Below, in pieces: positions 1 to 10,516 of a DNA stretch of 64,000 nt; positions within the stretch are counted from its first letter, which is position 1; every line of letters starts with the position of its first letter. The stretch is from NCBI GenBank assembly GCA_902622745.1, contig CACNQW010000002.1, positions 29,356 to 93,355 of the forward strand, written 5' to 3'. The DNA comes from an uncultured SAR116 cluster alpha proteobacterium. GTDB taxonomy: Bacteria > Pseudomonadota > Alphaproteobacteria > Puniceispirillales > Marisalimonadaceae. The notes beneath the pieces were generated by a model. That model was not told where the DNA came from and searched no databases. It saw only the letters and a list, made by a program, of their open reading frames with translations. The translations under genes and the position numbers were made by a program.

Positions 1-1
1 T

Positions 2-145
2 GGGTTCAAATTTATATTTGAAGCATATAATTTATTGAAAATTAAAAATTATGATGAAAGAAAAGTTTTTAACTTTTCAATAATATACTTATTTTTAATC
101 TTTTCGTTAATACTTATAGATAAAATTCTTGTAAGGCTTATTTAA
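2..145 (+). CDS. ctaB: Protoheme IX farnesyltransferase (heme O synthase), C-terminal fragment, truncated by window start
   Basis: Open frame from base 2 to TAA at 143-145, translation GFKFIFEAYNLLKIKNYDERKVFNFSIIYLFLIFSLILIDKILVRLI; resembles the CtaB C-terminal helix and lies directly before ctaG/coxC. Confidence 0.75.
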   Translation, partial: GFKFIFEAYNLLKIKNYDERKVFNFSIIYLFLIFSLILIDKILVRLI

Positions 146-285
146 TGAACGATTTTAAAACACCTAATTTCATTGAAAAATTTTATAAAGACAGAAAATC
201 AAAAAACAACGCTATTTTACTTTTAATTATTTTTTTTGTCATTCTGTTTTTTTTTATAACAATACTTAGAATGAATATTACCTAA
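145..285 (+). CDS. Small single-TM protein between ctaB and ctaG (CoxF-like position)
   Basis: 46 aa ORF not in track: MNDFKTPNFIEKFYKDRKSKNNAILLLIIFFVILFFFITILRMNIT; ATG overlaps ctaB stop (TAATG) and its stop abuts the ctaG ATG. Confidence 0.7.
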   Translation: MNDFKTPNFIEKFYKDRKSKNNAILLLIIFFVILFFFITILRMNIT

Positions 286-822
286 ATGGAAAAAACAACC
301 AAGTTTAAAAATATTTATTTTGCGTTCTACGTTTTCCTTTTTGCTTTTGGAATGCTAGGTCTATCGTTTGCATCTGTTCCTTTATATGATTTATTTTGTA
401 GAGTTACTGGGTATGCGGGTACAACACAAAAAGCTTCTTTAGCGCCAGGTCCAAAAGTTGATGCTAGTTTGTATAAAGTAAGATTTGATGCAAATATTTC
501 TCCAGACCTTAATTGGGCATTTGTCGCACCTAGTGATGAAATTCAATTAAAACCTGGTGTTGAAAAAATAATTTACTATACCGCTAAAAACTTATCAAAT
601 GAACCATCTACAGGAACAGCGTCATTTAATGTTTCACCTCCAAAAGCTGGTTCAGTTTTTATGAAAATTGAATGTTTTTGTTTTATAAATCAGAAATTGA
701 TGCCAAATGAAGAAATTAAAATGCCTGTAAGTTTTTATATTGATCCTGAAATTGACAATGATGATAATCTTAAATCTTTAAATGAAATAACTTTATCATA
801 CACTTTTTTTAAGGTTGAATAA
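286..822 (+). CDS. ctaG: Cytochrome c oxidase assembly protein CtaG/Cox11
   Basis: Cox11 family features: SVPLYDLFCRVTGYAGT and the CFCF copper motif. Confidence 0.95.
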   Translation: MEKTTKFKNIYFAFYVFLFAFGMLGLSFASVPLYDLFCRVTGYAGTTQKASLAPGPKVDASLYKVRFDANISPDLNWAFVAPSDEIQLKPGVEKIIYYTAKNLSNEPSTGTASFNVSPPKAGSVFMKIECFCFINQKLMPNEEIKMPVSFYIDPEIDNDDNLKSLNEITLSYTFFKVE

Positions 823-892
823 TTAAGATTTTCAAACCAAATTACTTTGATTTATATGTAATTTTAATTTATAAATATTCTAAGGAGTATTT

Positions 893-1678
893 ATGAGCGG
901 AGACCAAAAACATCAATATCATTTAGTTGAACCAAGTCCTTGGCCTGCAGTTGGCTCTGCAGCTGGATTTACCCTAGTATTAGGGTTAACAATGTTTATG
1001 CATGAATATGCTTATTCCGTTTACATTTTAGGGGCTGGTGTTTTAATGGTGTTAGCTACAATGTTTTTCTGGTGGAGAGATGTTGTTAGAGAAGCTGAAT
1101 TCCAAGGTCATCATACCCCTATAGTTCAAATAGGCATGCGTTATGGGATGATGTTATTTATATCATCAGAGGTGATGTTTTTTGTGGCTTTTTTCTGGGC
1201 TTTCTTTGATGCAAGTCTTTATCCTGATACAGGTGTTTGGCCACCTGCAGACATCACAACTTTTGATCCCTTTGATCTTCCACTAATAAACACAATGATA
1301 CTTCTTCTATCTGGATGTACAGTAACTTGGTCTCACCATGCTTTACAACATGGCAATAGAAAAGATTTTATAACAGGTCTAGTTCTTACAGTTTTATTAG
1401 GTGTAGCTTTTACCGCATTGCAAGCATATGAGTATAATCATGCAGCTTTTGGCTTCACAGACGGTATATATGCATCAACTTTTTACATGGCTACGGGTTT
1501 TCATGGGTTTCATGTTCTTGTTGGAACAATATTTTTAGCTGTATGTTTATTTAGAGGAATTAAAGGTCATTTCACACCCGAACATCATTTTGGTTTTGAA
1601 GCAGCAGCTTGGTATTGGCATTTTGTAGATGTTGTCTGGTTATTTCTATTTGTATGTGTTTATTGGTGGGGTGGCTAA
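893..1678 (+). CDS. coxC: Cytochrome c oxidase subunit III
   Basis: COX3 motifs (HPYHLV-like start, FHGFHVLVGT, WYWHFVDVVWLFLF). Confidence 0.97.
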   Translation: MSGDQKHQYHLVEPSPWPAVGSAAGFTLVLGLTMFMHEYAYSVYILGAGVLMVLATMFFWWRDVVREAEFQGHHTPIVQIGMRYGMMLFISSEVMFFVAFFWAFFDASLYPDTGVWPPADITTFDPFDLPLINTMILLLSGCTVTWSHHALQHGNRKDFITGLVLTVLLGVAFTALQAYEYNHAAFGFTDGIYASTFYMATGFHGFHVLVGTIFLAVCLFRGIKGHFTPEHHFGFEAAAWYWHFVDVVWLFLFVCVYWWGG

Positions 1679-1692
1679 AGTCTTTTAGTCTA

Positions 1693-2430
1693 ATGAAATC
1701 AATTCAATTTCGTCCATTATTATGGCCAACACTATTTAGCATAGTTTCTTTTTTAGTTTTAATCTCACTTGGTTCTTGGCAAGTTAAAAGACTATTTTGG
1801 AAAAATAATATAATTTCAAATTATACAGAAAAATTTGAAAAGAATAAGATTTTATATGAAAAATCATTTAAATATGATAGCACACAGGAATTTAGAAGAG
1901 TCTTAATTAAAGGAAAGTTTTTAAACAATAAAGAAACTTTAATTATAGGAAAAACATATGAAGGAAATGCCGGATTTCATATAGTTACACCAATTCTAAC
2001 AAATGAAAATAAGGTTGTACTAATAAATCGTGGTTGGATTAGTCAAAAACTTAAACTACAAAAATCAAGACCATTTACTATCATTGAAGAAGAAGTTACT
2101 GTTGATGGAATAATTAGAAAGCCACAATTAAAAGGATATTTTGTTCCTAAAAATGATAAGGAAGGCGATTTTTGGTTTACAATAAAACCAAATGAAATAA
2201 AAAAAGCTCGTGAATTAGAGAAATATAGTTTTGAAGAAGACTTTTTTATAGATGCAATTAGAAATAAAAATAATCGAAAATTGCCTATTGCTGCCCTTGG
2301 AAATCCAAATTTTAGGAATCAACATTTGTCTTATGCAATTACTTGGTATAGTTTAGCTTTAACTCTAGTTATAATTTATTTTATATTTCATATTAAAGAG
2401 AAAAGATTAACATTTAAGAAAAGAAGATGA
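1693..2430 (+). CDS. SURF1 family cytochrome oxidase biogenesis protein
   Basis: LGSWQVKRLFWKN and C-terminal NQHLSYAITWYSLALTL; ATG at 1693 is preferred over the track start at 1609, which lies inside coxC. Confidence 0.9.
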   Translation: MKSIQFRPLLWPTLFSIVSFLVLISLGSWQVKRLFWKNNIISNYTEKFEKNKILYEKSFKYDSTQEFRRVLIKGKFLNNKETLIIGKTYEGNAGFHIVTPILTNENKVVLINRGWISQKLKLQKSRPFTIIEEEVTVDGIIRKPQLKGYFVPKNDKEGDFWFTIKPNEIKKARELEKYSFEEDFFIDAIRNKNNRKLPIAALGNPNFRNQHLSYAITWYSLALTLVIIYFIFHIKEKRLTFKKRR

Positions 2431-3839
2431 TGACCGAAATTAAATATTTAAGCACAAGAGGTCAAGAATCTAATTTGAATTTTGAAGATGTTCTTTTGTC
2501 TGGATTGGCAAGAGATGGCGGGTTGTATTTACCAAATACTTGGCCAAGATTTTCTAATTTAGAATTAAATGAGATGAAAAATTTAGATTATATTTCTCTT
2601 GCCGAGAAAATAATTTCGCCTTTTGTTAGTAAAGAAATTAGATCTAAATTGTATGAAATGTGTAGACAAGTATATAGTAATTTTAATCATGAAGAGGTTG
2701 TACCAATTAAAAAGTTAGATACTAATTTATATATCATGGAACTTTTTTACGGACCCACTTTTGCATTTAAAGATTATGCAATGCAATTTTTAGCTCATGT
2801 ATTTGATTATGTTCTGAAAGAGAAGAAAAAAAAGATTTTAATTGTAGGTGCAACTAGTGGTGATACAGGATCTGCCGCACTAGAAGCTTTTAAAAATAAT
2901 ACAAATGTTGATTTATTTATTTTATTTCCAAATAACAAAATTTCCTTAATTCAACAAAAACAAATGACAACAATTTTTAAAAAAGGTTGTCAATCTATAG
3001 CTATTGAAACTGACTTTGATGGTTGTCAATCAATTGTAAAAAGTTTATTCAGCGATTTGAATTTTAAAGATGAAGTAAAGTTGTCAGCGATTAATTCTAT
3101 TAATTGGGTACGATTAATACCTCAAGTTGTGTATTATTTTTATGGAGCATTTAAGTTAGGCGCACCAAATAAAAAAGTTAATTTTTCAGTTCCAACTGGG
3201 AATTTTGGAAATATCTTTGCTGGCTGGGTCGCTAAAAAAATGGGATTACCAATTAATACTCTTATTTGTGCTTCTAACCAAAATGACATTTTAACTAGAT
3301 TTTTTGATTCAGGAACTATGGAAAGAAAGTGTGTAGAAGAGTCTTATAGCCCTAGTATGGATATTCAGGTTTCAAGTAATTTTGAAAGACTTTTATTTGA
3401 AATGCTGGGAAGAGATAGCGATGCTCTTAATTTTTATATGGAACAATTTGAAAAAAATAAAAAATTTAATATTGATAAACCAATGTTGGAAAGATTTAAT
3501 GATGATTTTGCAAGTTTTAAGGTTTCTGATGATGGAATAATAGATGAAATTAAAAATACTTATAACAAATCTAAATACTTGTTAGATCCTCACTCAGCTG
3601 TAGGTCTAAGAGCTGCAAAAACTGCAATTTTTGAAGGAAGAGTAGATGATAAAATTCCACTAATTTCTCTAGCTTGTGCGCATCCAGCAAAATTTCCAAA
3701 AGTGACAGAAAAAAGTTTAAATTTTTCTCCAGAAAATCCTCATTCTTTAGAACTAATTTTAGAAAAAGAAGAAAATTTTAAAATTTTAAATAATCAGATC
3801 CATGAAATTAAATCTTACATCAAGAACAATATGAGATAA
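2427..3839 (+). CDS. thrC: Threonine synthase
   Basis: PLP motif TFAFKDYAMQF, SGDTGSAA, SVPTGNFGNIFAG. Confidence 0.95.
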   Translation: MMTEIKYLSTRGQESNLNFEDVLLSGLARDGGLYLPNTWPRFSNLELNEMKNLDYISLAEKIISPFVSKEIRSKLYEMCRQVYSNFNHEEVVPIKKLDTNLYIMELFYGPTFAFKDYAMQFLAHVFDYVLKEKKKKILIVGATSGDTGSAALEAFKNNTNVDLFILFPNNKISLIQQKQMTTIFKKGCQSIAIETDFDGCQSIVKSLFSDLNFKDEVKLSAINSINWVRLIPQVVYYFYGAFKLGAPNKKVNFSVPTGNFGNIFAGWVAKKMGLPINTLICASNQNDILTRFFDSGTMERKCVEESYSPSMDIQVSSNFERLLFEMLGRDSDALNFYMEQFEKNKKFNIDKPMLERFNDDFASFKVSDDGIIDEIKNTYNKSKYLLDPHSAVGLRAAKTAIFEGRVDDKIPLISLACAHPAKFPKVTEKSLNFSPENPHSLELILEKEENFKILNNQIHEIKSYIKNNMR

Positions 3840-3841
3840 AT

Positions 3842-5083
3842 ATGACAGCAAAAACAATTACCTTAAGTAATGGACTTACCATCCTTTTAGATCATTTTAA
3901 TTCTAATACATTATCTATTGGTTTGTGGCTGAATGTTGGAAGCGTAAATGAAAATAATAAACAACTAGGTATTGCACATATGCTTGAACATATGGCATTT
4001 AAAGGGACTAAAAATAGAAATGCTTTTGATATTTCTAAGGAAATAGAGGATGTGGGTGGAGACATTAATGCATATACAAGTAAAGAGAATACTGCTTATT
4101 ATGTAAAGTTACTTCCTAGTAACTATGAGTTAGGCATCGAAATTTTATCTGATATTTTCTTAAACTCTACTTTTCCTAAAGAAGAAATTGAAAGAGAAAG
4201 AGGAGTTATAATTTCAGAAATTGGTCAGTCTAACGATATGCCAGATGATAAGGTCTTTGATAAGTTTTACTCTTTAGCTTATCAAAATCAATCAATTGGA
4301 AAACCAATATTAGGAACAAAAGTTTCAGTTGGTGGGTTTAATAAAGATGATTTAAAAGAATTTTGTAATCAAAATTATAATCCGTCAAATTTGATAATTG
4401 GTATTAGTGGTAAATTTGATGAAAAGAAAATTATAAATCAAATTAAAAAAAATTTTGAATATTTAAAATCTGGTAATAAAAGTATCAAACCTAAATATAA
4501 ATGGAATTCTGGATTTCACTCTGAAAAAAAGGATTTACAGCAAGCACATGTGGTTTTTGGAGTAGAGGGATTAAACAATTTAGATGAACAAAGACTAGAG
4601 TTGTCTGCATTATCAATAATATTGGGTGGAGGAATGTCTTCAAAATTATTCCAAGAAATTAGAGAGAAGAAGGGTTTGTGCTACAGTATTTTTTCCTTTC
4701 AAAGTCAATTTTATTCTTCTGGTATTTTTGGTTTTTACTCTGCATGTAATCCAACTGATTTAGAAAATTTATTAGATACATCTTTAAATGAAATTAAAAA
4801 CTTAAATAAGAACATTACCATTAGTGACTTGGATAGAGCTAAAGCACAGTTAAGCTCAGGTTTTATTAGATCACAGGATTTTACATTTAGTCGTTTAGAG
4901 AGAAATGTTAAAAGCCTTTTTACTCATTCCAAAATGTTCTCAGAAGAGTACATTCTTAAAAAAATTAATGAATTTAAAATTTCAAACCTATTAGATTTAT
5001 ATGATAGATTGTTTGAAAATCCTAAAACCGTCTTATCAATAATTGGCCCAGATCAAAAAGATTTTTCAAACTTAAATTTATAA
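3842..5083 (+). CDS. M16 family zinc peptidase (mitochondrial processing peptidase-like)
   Basis: HMLEHMAFKGT zinc motif (HxxEH) and GGGMSSKLFQEIREKKGLCYS. Confidence 0.93.
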   Translation: MTAKTITLSNGLTILLDHFNSNTLSIGLWLNVGSVNENNKQLGIAHMLEHMAFKGTKNRNAFDISKEIEDVGGDINAYTSKENTAYYVKLLPSNYELGIEILSDIFLNSTFPKEEIERERGVIISEIGQSNDMPDDKVFDKFYSLAYQNQSIGKPILGTKVSVGGFNKDDLKEFCNQNYNPSNLIIGISGKFDEKKIINQIKKNFEYLKSGNKSIKPKYKWNSGFHSEKKDLQQAHVVFGVEGLNNLDEQRLELSALSIILGGGMSSKLFQEIREKKGLCYSIFSFQSQFYSSGIFGFYSACNPTDLENLLDTSLNEIKNLNKNITISDLDRAKAQLSSGFIRSQDFTFSRLERNVKSLFTHSKMFSEEYILKKINEFKISNLLDLYDRLFENPKTVLSIIGPDQKDFSNLNL

Positions 5084-5091
5084 ACATCTAA

Positions 5092-5652
5092 TTATGCATT
5101 TCCATGAAATGGGTTTAATTTTTCCTTGATGATACCTGATTTTTCTACACAAATTTCCCATATTTTATTGATCTCATTATTTTGAAAAATAATTTGATTT
5201 GAAGTATTCATCAAATGCCAAGAATTTTCTAACATCTCATTGTTAAATTGTTTATATCCCCAAACTGAACATCCAAGAAAAACTTTATAAAATTTAGGAG
5301 GTTTATTATTTGATATGTCTTCTAAAATTTTTAAAGAGGTTGTTAATCTTAAATTTTTATTTATTGTTTCACTACCGTCATATTTGCATTCACTGGAATG
5401 TAATATAAATCCTTGACCTGTATGAACAGGTCCACCTATAAACACATTTTGATTTACTAATTTATCACTTACATTAAGTTTTATATTTTTTAAAATATTA
5501 CTTACTTTAATGTTTTGCACAGGTTTGTTAATTATAAGTCCCATGATAGCTTTTTCTGAAAACTCACAAATTAATATTACTGTTTTTTGAAAAAATGGGT
5601 CAATTAAATTAGGCATAGAGATTAAAAGTTGACCAAAATAAGTATCATTCAT
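5092..5652 (-). CDS. YqgE/AlgH family protein (UPF0301)
   Basis: LLISMPNLIDPFFQKTVILICE...GLIINKP...GGPV; start trimmed to internal ATG. Confidence 0.9.
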   Translation of the reverse strand: MNDTYFGQLLISMPNLIDPFFQKTVILICEFSEKAIMGLIINKPVQNIKVSNILKNIKLNVSDKLVNQNVFIGGPVHTGQGFILHSSECKYDGSETINKNLRLTTSLKILEDISNNKPPKFYKVFLGCSVWGYKQFNNEMLENSWHLMNTSNQIIFQNNEINKIWEICVEKSGIIKEKLNPFHGNA

Positions 5653-5703
5653 ATATATATATTCTACACATAACATGAAATGAAAAAATAAAAATATATA
5701 AAA

Positions 5704-7596
5704 ATGAACATTTTTGTAAAATTATTAAATTTAATAAAACTATGGGTTATTTTAATTTTAATTTTCTCATCTTCATCACAAGCAAATTTATTAAATGAAA
5801 ATAAACTCAATTATAAAGCTGACCTTCTATTTGGTAATTTTAACGACAAAAAAAATTATTTACTTGCTGGTGTTAAAGTTAAATTAGATAATAATTGGAA
5901 AATTTATTGGAAAAATCCAGGTGAAGCAGGTTTGCCTCCCAAAATTATATTTGATAAAATCAGTAATGTATCAAATGTTAATCTGTTATTTCCAGAACCT
6001 AAAAGTTTTAAATTTTTTAATATAGATACATTTGGTTATGATAAAGAAATAATTTTTCCATTAAAAATTTATGTTAAAAATCCTGAAAAAATAATTTTTG
6101 GAAATTTAAAATTTAATGCACAAATCTGTAATCAAATTTGTGTTCCCATAGAAGAAAATTTTAAATTAAATTATTTCCCTATAAATTCACAAATTTCAAA
6201 TAGTTTTCTAAAAATAAATGAAGCACTAAATAAAGTGCCTAAATTATATAATTCACAAAGTAATTTTTTTAAAAAAATCGAAATTAATAATAGTTTTGCA
6301 ACATTGTATTTTACAAGGCCTATATCAAGTTTTCGAATTATAATAGAGAATAAAGATAATTTTATCTTTCCACAAAGTTATCAAACTTTTGAGAATATTA
6401 AAAATAATTTTATAAAATTTAAAATACCTTCAGAATTAAAAAATGAAATTAAAAATGATCAATTAAAAATAAATTTTTTTTCAAATGAAATGAACTTTTT
6501 TTATGATTTTCCAGTAAAAGATTTTTGGTTAACTGAAAAAACTTATTTATATCTTATTTCTATAGCTTTATTGGCAGGATTTATTCTAAATTTTATGCCG
6601 TGTGTTTTGCCTATATTATCATTTAAAATTGCTAATTTTATATCAACTACAAATAGCAATGGTTTTAAGCTTAAACGGAAAATTTTTAATCAAATTTTGG
6701 GAATTATTACGTCTTTTTTTATATTATTTTTAACTATTAGTGTTTTTAGAAAATTAGGGAATTCAATTACTTGGGGTTTTCAATTTCAAAATGATTATTT
6801 TTTACTTATTATTTCATTAATTATTTTTTTACTAAGTTTTAACCTTTTTGGTTTTTATGAATTAAGGTTACCTTTTAAACTTAATCAAACTTTGTCTAGA
6901 CTTAATTACAAAAAATATGAAGATTTTTTGTCAGGTTGTCTATTAACAATTCTTGCAACACCTTGTACTGCTCCGTTCGTTGGAACGGCTGTAATTTTTG
7001 CTTTGTCAGGTAGCTATTTTGATTCTTTTTTAATTTTCTTTTTTATGTCAATAGGCATGTCTATTCCACTTTTTCTAGTCCTTTTAAATCCATATATATT
7101 TAATTTTTTCCCTAAAAGTGGCAATTGGTTATTTTATTTTAAAAAATTAATGGCTGTAATATTTATGTTATCTGGTTTATGGTTTTTTTCTATTTTTCTT
7201 AATAATAATTTTAATAATATATTTACTTTTAATTATGATAGTCAAATTAATTGGAAAACTTGGGATTTAGAAAAAGACCCTAATTTGATTAAAGACTTAG
7301 TTTCAGAAAATAAAACGGTTTTTCTAGACATTACTGCTGACTGGTGTATCACTTGCCAATATAACAAATTAAATGTTTTAAATGATAAAGATATTAAAGA
7401 AGTTATTAAAAAAAATAATGTTATTATGTTACAACTAGATTGGACAAAAAAAGATTTAAATATAAAAAATTTCTTAATTTCAAAAGATAGATATGGTATT
7501 CCTTTCAATGAAATTTATAACTTTAAGTTTAAAGAAGGGCTCTTATTGCCGGAGCTTTTAAATAAAAAACAGTTAATTAATATATTAAATCAATAA
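5704..7596 (+). CDS. ScsB/DsbD-like thiol:disulfide interchange protein with C-terminal thioredoxin domain
   Basis: N-terminal DsbD-like domain, multi-TM region with NFMPCVLPILSFK and ATPCTAPF, C-terminal TADWCITCQ. Confidence 0.88.
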   Translation: MNIFVKLLNLIKLWVILILIFSSSSQANLLNENKLNYKADLLFGNFNDKKNYLLAGVKVKLDNNWKIYWKNPGEAGLPPKIIFDKISNVSNVNLLFPEPKSFKFFNIDTFGYDKEIIFPLKIYVKNPEKIIFGNLKFNAQICNQICVPIEENFKLNYFPINSQISNSFLKINEALNKVPKLYNSQSNFFKKIEINNSFATLYFTRPISSFRIIIENKDNFIFPQSYQTFENIKNNFIKFKIPSELKNEIKNDQLKINFFSNEMNFFYDFPVKDFWLTEKTYLYLISIALLAGFILNFMPCVLPILSFKIANFISTTNSNGFKLKRKIFNQILGIITSFFILFLTISVFRKLGNSITWGFQFQNDYFLLIISLIIFLLSFNLFGFYELRLPFKLNQTLSRLNYKKYEDFLSGCLLTILATPCTAPFVGTAVIFALSGSYFDSFLIFFFMSIGMSIPLFLVLLNPYIFNFFPKSGNWLFYFKKLMAVIFMLSGLWFFSIFLNNNFNNIFTFNYDSQINWKTWDLEKDPNLIKDLVSENKTVFLDITADWCITCQYNKLNVLNDKDIKEVIKKNNVIMLQLDWTKKDLNIKNFLISKDRYGIPFNEIYNFKFKEGLLLPELLNKKQLINILNQ

Positions 7597-7616
7597 TTTA
7601 TAATTCAGGAGATGAA

Positions 7617-8087
7617 ATGATTAAGGTTGGAGATGAATTACCTCAAGGTATTTTAAGAACTAAAACAGCAGCTATACATGAATTGAAAACAGATGACATG
7701 TTCTCTGGTAAAAAAGTTGTTCTATTTTCACTTCCAGGTGCTTTTACACCAACTTGTTCAGCCAAGCATTTACCTGGTTTTAAAAATTTATATCAAGATA
7801 TTATAGATAAAGGTGTAGACAAAATAATGTGTTTTGCTGTTAATGATCCACATGTCATGAAGGCTTGGGCAGAACAAAATGATGTATTTGGCAAAATTGA
7901 AATGATTTCTGATCCTGATGCTTCTTATACAAAGGAGATAGGTTTAGATTTTTATACTCCTCATATGGGTATTAGATCAGTTAGATTTGCTATGATTATT
8001 GATAATAAAGTGATTACGCATTTATTTGTAGAAGAGCCTGGTGTTTTTGATGTATCAAGTGCAGAAAATATTATTAAACATTTGTAG
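7617..8087 (+). CDS. Peroxiredoxin (Prx5 type)
   Basis: LPGAFTPTCSAKHLPGF and VNDPHVMKAW. Confidence 0.93.
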   Translation: MIKVGDELPQGILRTKTAAIHELKTDDMFSGKKVVLFSLPGAFTPTCSAKHLPGFKNLYQDIIDKGVDKIMCFAVNDPHVMKAWAEQNDVFGKIEMISDPDASYTKEIGLDFYTPHMGIRSVRFAMIIDNKVITHLFVEEPGVFDVSSAENIIKHL

Positions 8088-8562
8088 TTGTATAATTTTC
8101 AATATTATAATTTTTTTGATTTTTCATTGATAAAACTGCGTATTCATCAGCTAGATTATTATATGTATTATTTTCATGAGCTTTTACCCAGTTCCAATTA
8201 ATTTTGTACGTGTTATTCAAATCATAAAGCTGTAACCACAAATCTTTATTAGCAACTTCTTTTTTTTGTGAGTTTTTCCAGTTATTTTTTATCCAATTAT
8301 GAATCCAAACCGTAATACCATTTTTTACATAATTGGAATCTGTATATAAGTTAATATTTATCCTAGGGTTAATTAATTTAATAACATTTATTGTTGCCAT
8401 TAGTTCCATTCTATTGTTAGTAGTATTAGTCTCATACCCTGTTAATATTGAAATTAAATCATGAATAATAACGCCTGACCAACCACCAGGGCCAGGATTT
8501 CCAGAACATGACCCGTCGGTAAAAATATCAATTTCTTCTTTTGAAATATTTAATTTAATCAT
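8074..8562 (-). CDS. rnhA: Ribonuclease HI
   Basis: IFTDGSCSGNPGPGGW, TNNRMELMA, TDSNYV, NWVKAH. Confidence 0.96.
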   Translation of the reverse strand: MIKLNISKEEIDIFTDGSCSGNPGPGGWSGVIIHDLISILTGYETNTTNNRMELMATINVIKLINPRININLYTDSNYVKNGITVWIHNWIKNNWKNSQKKEVANKDLWLQLYDLNNTYKINWNWVKAHENNTYNNLADEYAVLSMKNQKNYNIENYTTTNV

Positions 8563-9526
8563 ACAAAAAATCTAGTGTATTTGAATTAAAGTATAATAAT
8601 TTATCAATATACTCATGTGGATCCTTCCTTTTTACATAACTATTTTCTGGTGTATTGTACCAATCAAATAACCTAGTGATAAGAAATCTCAAAGATGCAC
8701 CTTTTGCAAGTATATTTAGTGAAAAAATTTCATCTTTTGTTAAATTATTATGTAGTGTAAAACCTTTTATTAAATTTTTAACTTTCTCAATATTTAAAGT
8801 GTTATGTTGGTCAAAGCACCATGCATTTATGACAATAGCTATTTCATAAATCTTTATATCTACGCAAGAAAAATAAAAATCAATTACACCAGAAACTTTA
8901 TTATTCAAAAAAAATACATTATCTGGAAATAAGTCACCATGTATAATTCCTTTTGGCAAGTGACTTGGCCATTTTTCTAAACAATCTTTTAAACTATCTT
9001 CAATTAAATCACATAGTCCATTACTTAAATTATTAATTTCTTTTTCTGATATAGAATTCTTACAGTCTTGGAAGATTTTTTTACAGTCTTCAAGAGATAA
9101 ACTATTTTTTCGAATTAGATCACAATATCTACTTTTATTTTGAAGATTACCAATCAAATCTCCAATTAAATAACAATCATTATCAGTAATATTAACTTTT
9201 GGTTTGCCTTCTAAAAAATTAACTAAAATAAATTTTTTTGTATTAAATTTATTTAAAATTTCTCCTTCATTGTTTTCTATGGGTTTGGGTGATATGAAGT
9301 CGTTTTTATTTAGAAATTTCATCAAGTTAATAAAAAAAGGTATATCTTGTGAATTAACTCTATTTTCAAAGATAGTTAATATAAATTTACCTTTTTTTGT
9401 TTTGATAAAATAATTTGTATTTTCTATACCATCTTGAATTCCTTGGAATTCTATTAATTTACCAATTGGATAATCACTCAATATTAATATAATTTCTTCT
9501 TTATTTAATTTTGTATAAACAGCCAA
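8555..9526 (-). CDS. thrB: Homoserine kinase (APH-fold ThrB type)
   Basis: MAVYTKLNKEEI, GIENTNYFI, IIHGDLFPDNVFF; next to rnhA and ispH as in alphaproteobacteria. Confidence 0.92.
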   Translation of the reverse strand: MAVYTKLNKEEIILILSDYPIGKLIEFQGIQDGIENTNYFIKTKKGKFILTIFENRVNSQDIPFFINLMKFLNKNDFISPKPIENNEGEILNKFNTKKFILVNFLEGKPKVNITDNDCYLIGDLIGNLQNKSRYCDLIRKNSLSLEDCKKIFQDCKNSISEKEINNLSNGLCDLIEDSLKDCLEKWPSHLPKGIIHGDLFPDNVFFLNNKVSGVIDFYFSCVDIKIYEIAIVINAWCFDQHNTLNIEKVKNLIKGFTLHNNLTKDEIFSLNILAKGASLRFLITRLFDWYNTPENSYVKRKDPHEYIDKLLYFNSNTLDFLYD

Positions 9527-9534
9527 TTAAAAAA

Positions 9535-10488
9535 CTATCTTAATATTTTTGGTAAATTAAAGATAATATCCTCTTTAATAACTTCATGATCAATTAAGTT
9601 AACATCAAATTTTTTCTTTAATTTTGAAATTAAAACTTGAACTAATGTCTCAGGTGCTGACGCACCAGCCGTAAGACCAATATTTATTGAGTTTTTAAAA
9701 TTTAATTTACTTAAAAAAACATTTAGATCATATTCTTCAGAAATTAAAAATGAATTTTCAACTCCATTTTTTTTTGCTACCTCTACTAATCTTTTAGAAT
9801 TAGATGAGTTTTGTGCTCCAATCACCAAAACATAATCACATATATTTGTCATAGATTTTACAGCTAATTGCCTATTTGTAGTTGCATAACAAATATCTTC
9901 TGTTGAAGGCCCTTTAATTTTTGGAAATCGTTGTTTTAGAATTTCAATAATTTCTTTTGTGTCGTCAACTGATAAGGTTGTTTGAGTTGCATATGCTAAA
10001 TTATTGGCATTTTCTATATTAATAGTTTTCGCTTCATCCAAATTTTCAATTAAAATTACATTTCCATTTGGAACTTGTCCCATAGTACCAATAACTTCAG
10101 GATGATTTTTGTGTCCAATTAATAAGATTTTTCTATTACTATTAAAATGTTTAATAGTTTCATTATGAACTTTTGTTACCAATGGACATGTAGCGTCAAT
10201 TGATACCATATTTCTTTTTTTCGCGTTTATGAAGACAGATTTTGGAACCCCATGAGCTGAAAAAATTATTGTAGAATTTTCAGGAGCATCGGTTATTTCA
10301 TTAACAAATATAGCACCTATATTCTCCAAAGATTTGACAACATCTTTATTATGAACAATTTCGTGGCGTACATAAATAGGAGAGCCATATTTTTTTATAG
10401 CTTGTTCTACTATTTTAACAGCTCGATCAACACCTGCGCAGAAACCTCTAGGTGAAGCTAGATATAGATTTATATTTTGTTTTACCAT
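9535..10488 (-). CDS. ispH: 4-hydroxy-3-methylbut-2-enyl diphosphate reductase
   Basis: LASPRGFCAGVDRAV, VRHEIVHNK, FSAHGVP, DATCPLVTKVH. Confidence 0.97.
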   Translation of the reverse strand: MVKQNINLYLASPRGFCAGVDRAVKIVEQAIKKYGSPIYVRHEIVHNKDVVKSLENIGAIFVNEITDAPENSTIIFSAHGVPKSVFINAKKRNMVSIDATCPLVTKVHNETIKHFNSNRKILLIGHKNHPEVIGTMGQVPNGNVILIENLDEAKTINIENANNLAYATQTTLSVDDTKEIIEILKQRFPKIKGPSTEDICYATTNRQLAVKSMTNICDYVLVIGAQNSSNSKRLVEVAKKNGVENSFLISEEYDLNVFLSKLNFKNSINIGLTAGASAPETLVQVLISKLKKKFDVNLIDHEVIKEDIIFNLPKILR

Positions 10489-10516
10489 GTGTTAAAAGTG
10501 TTATATTAATTAGATT

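Noticed and set aside
1609-1692. N-terminal extension of the SURF1 ORF into coxC
   Set aside because: Encodes an out-of-frame reading of the conserved coxC C-terminus; ATG at 1693 gives a normal SURF1 N-terminus.
7242-7508. Minus-strand 88 aa ORF inside the ScsB/DsbD-like gene
   Set aside because: Fully antisense to conserved thioredoxin-domain coding sequence, with no recognisable family; typical AT-rich shadow ORF.
8655-9413. Plus-strand ORFs inside thrB (8655-8849, 9204-9413)
   Set aside because: Antisense shadow ORFs with no independent support.
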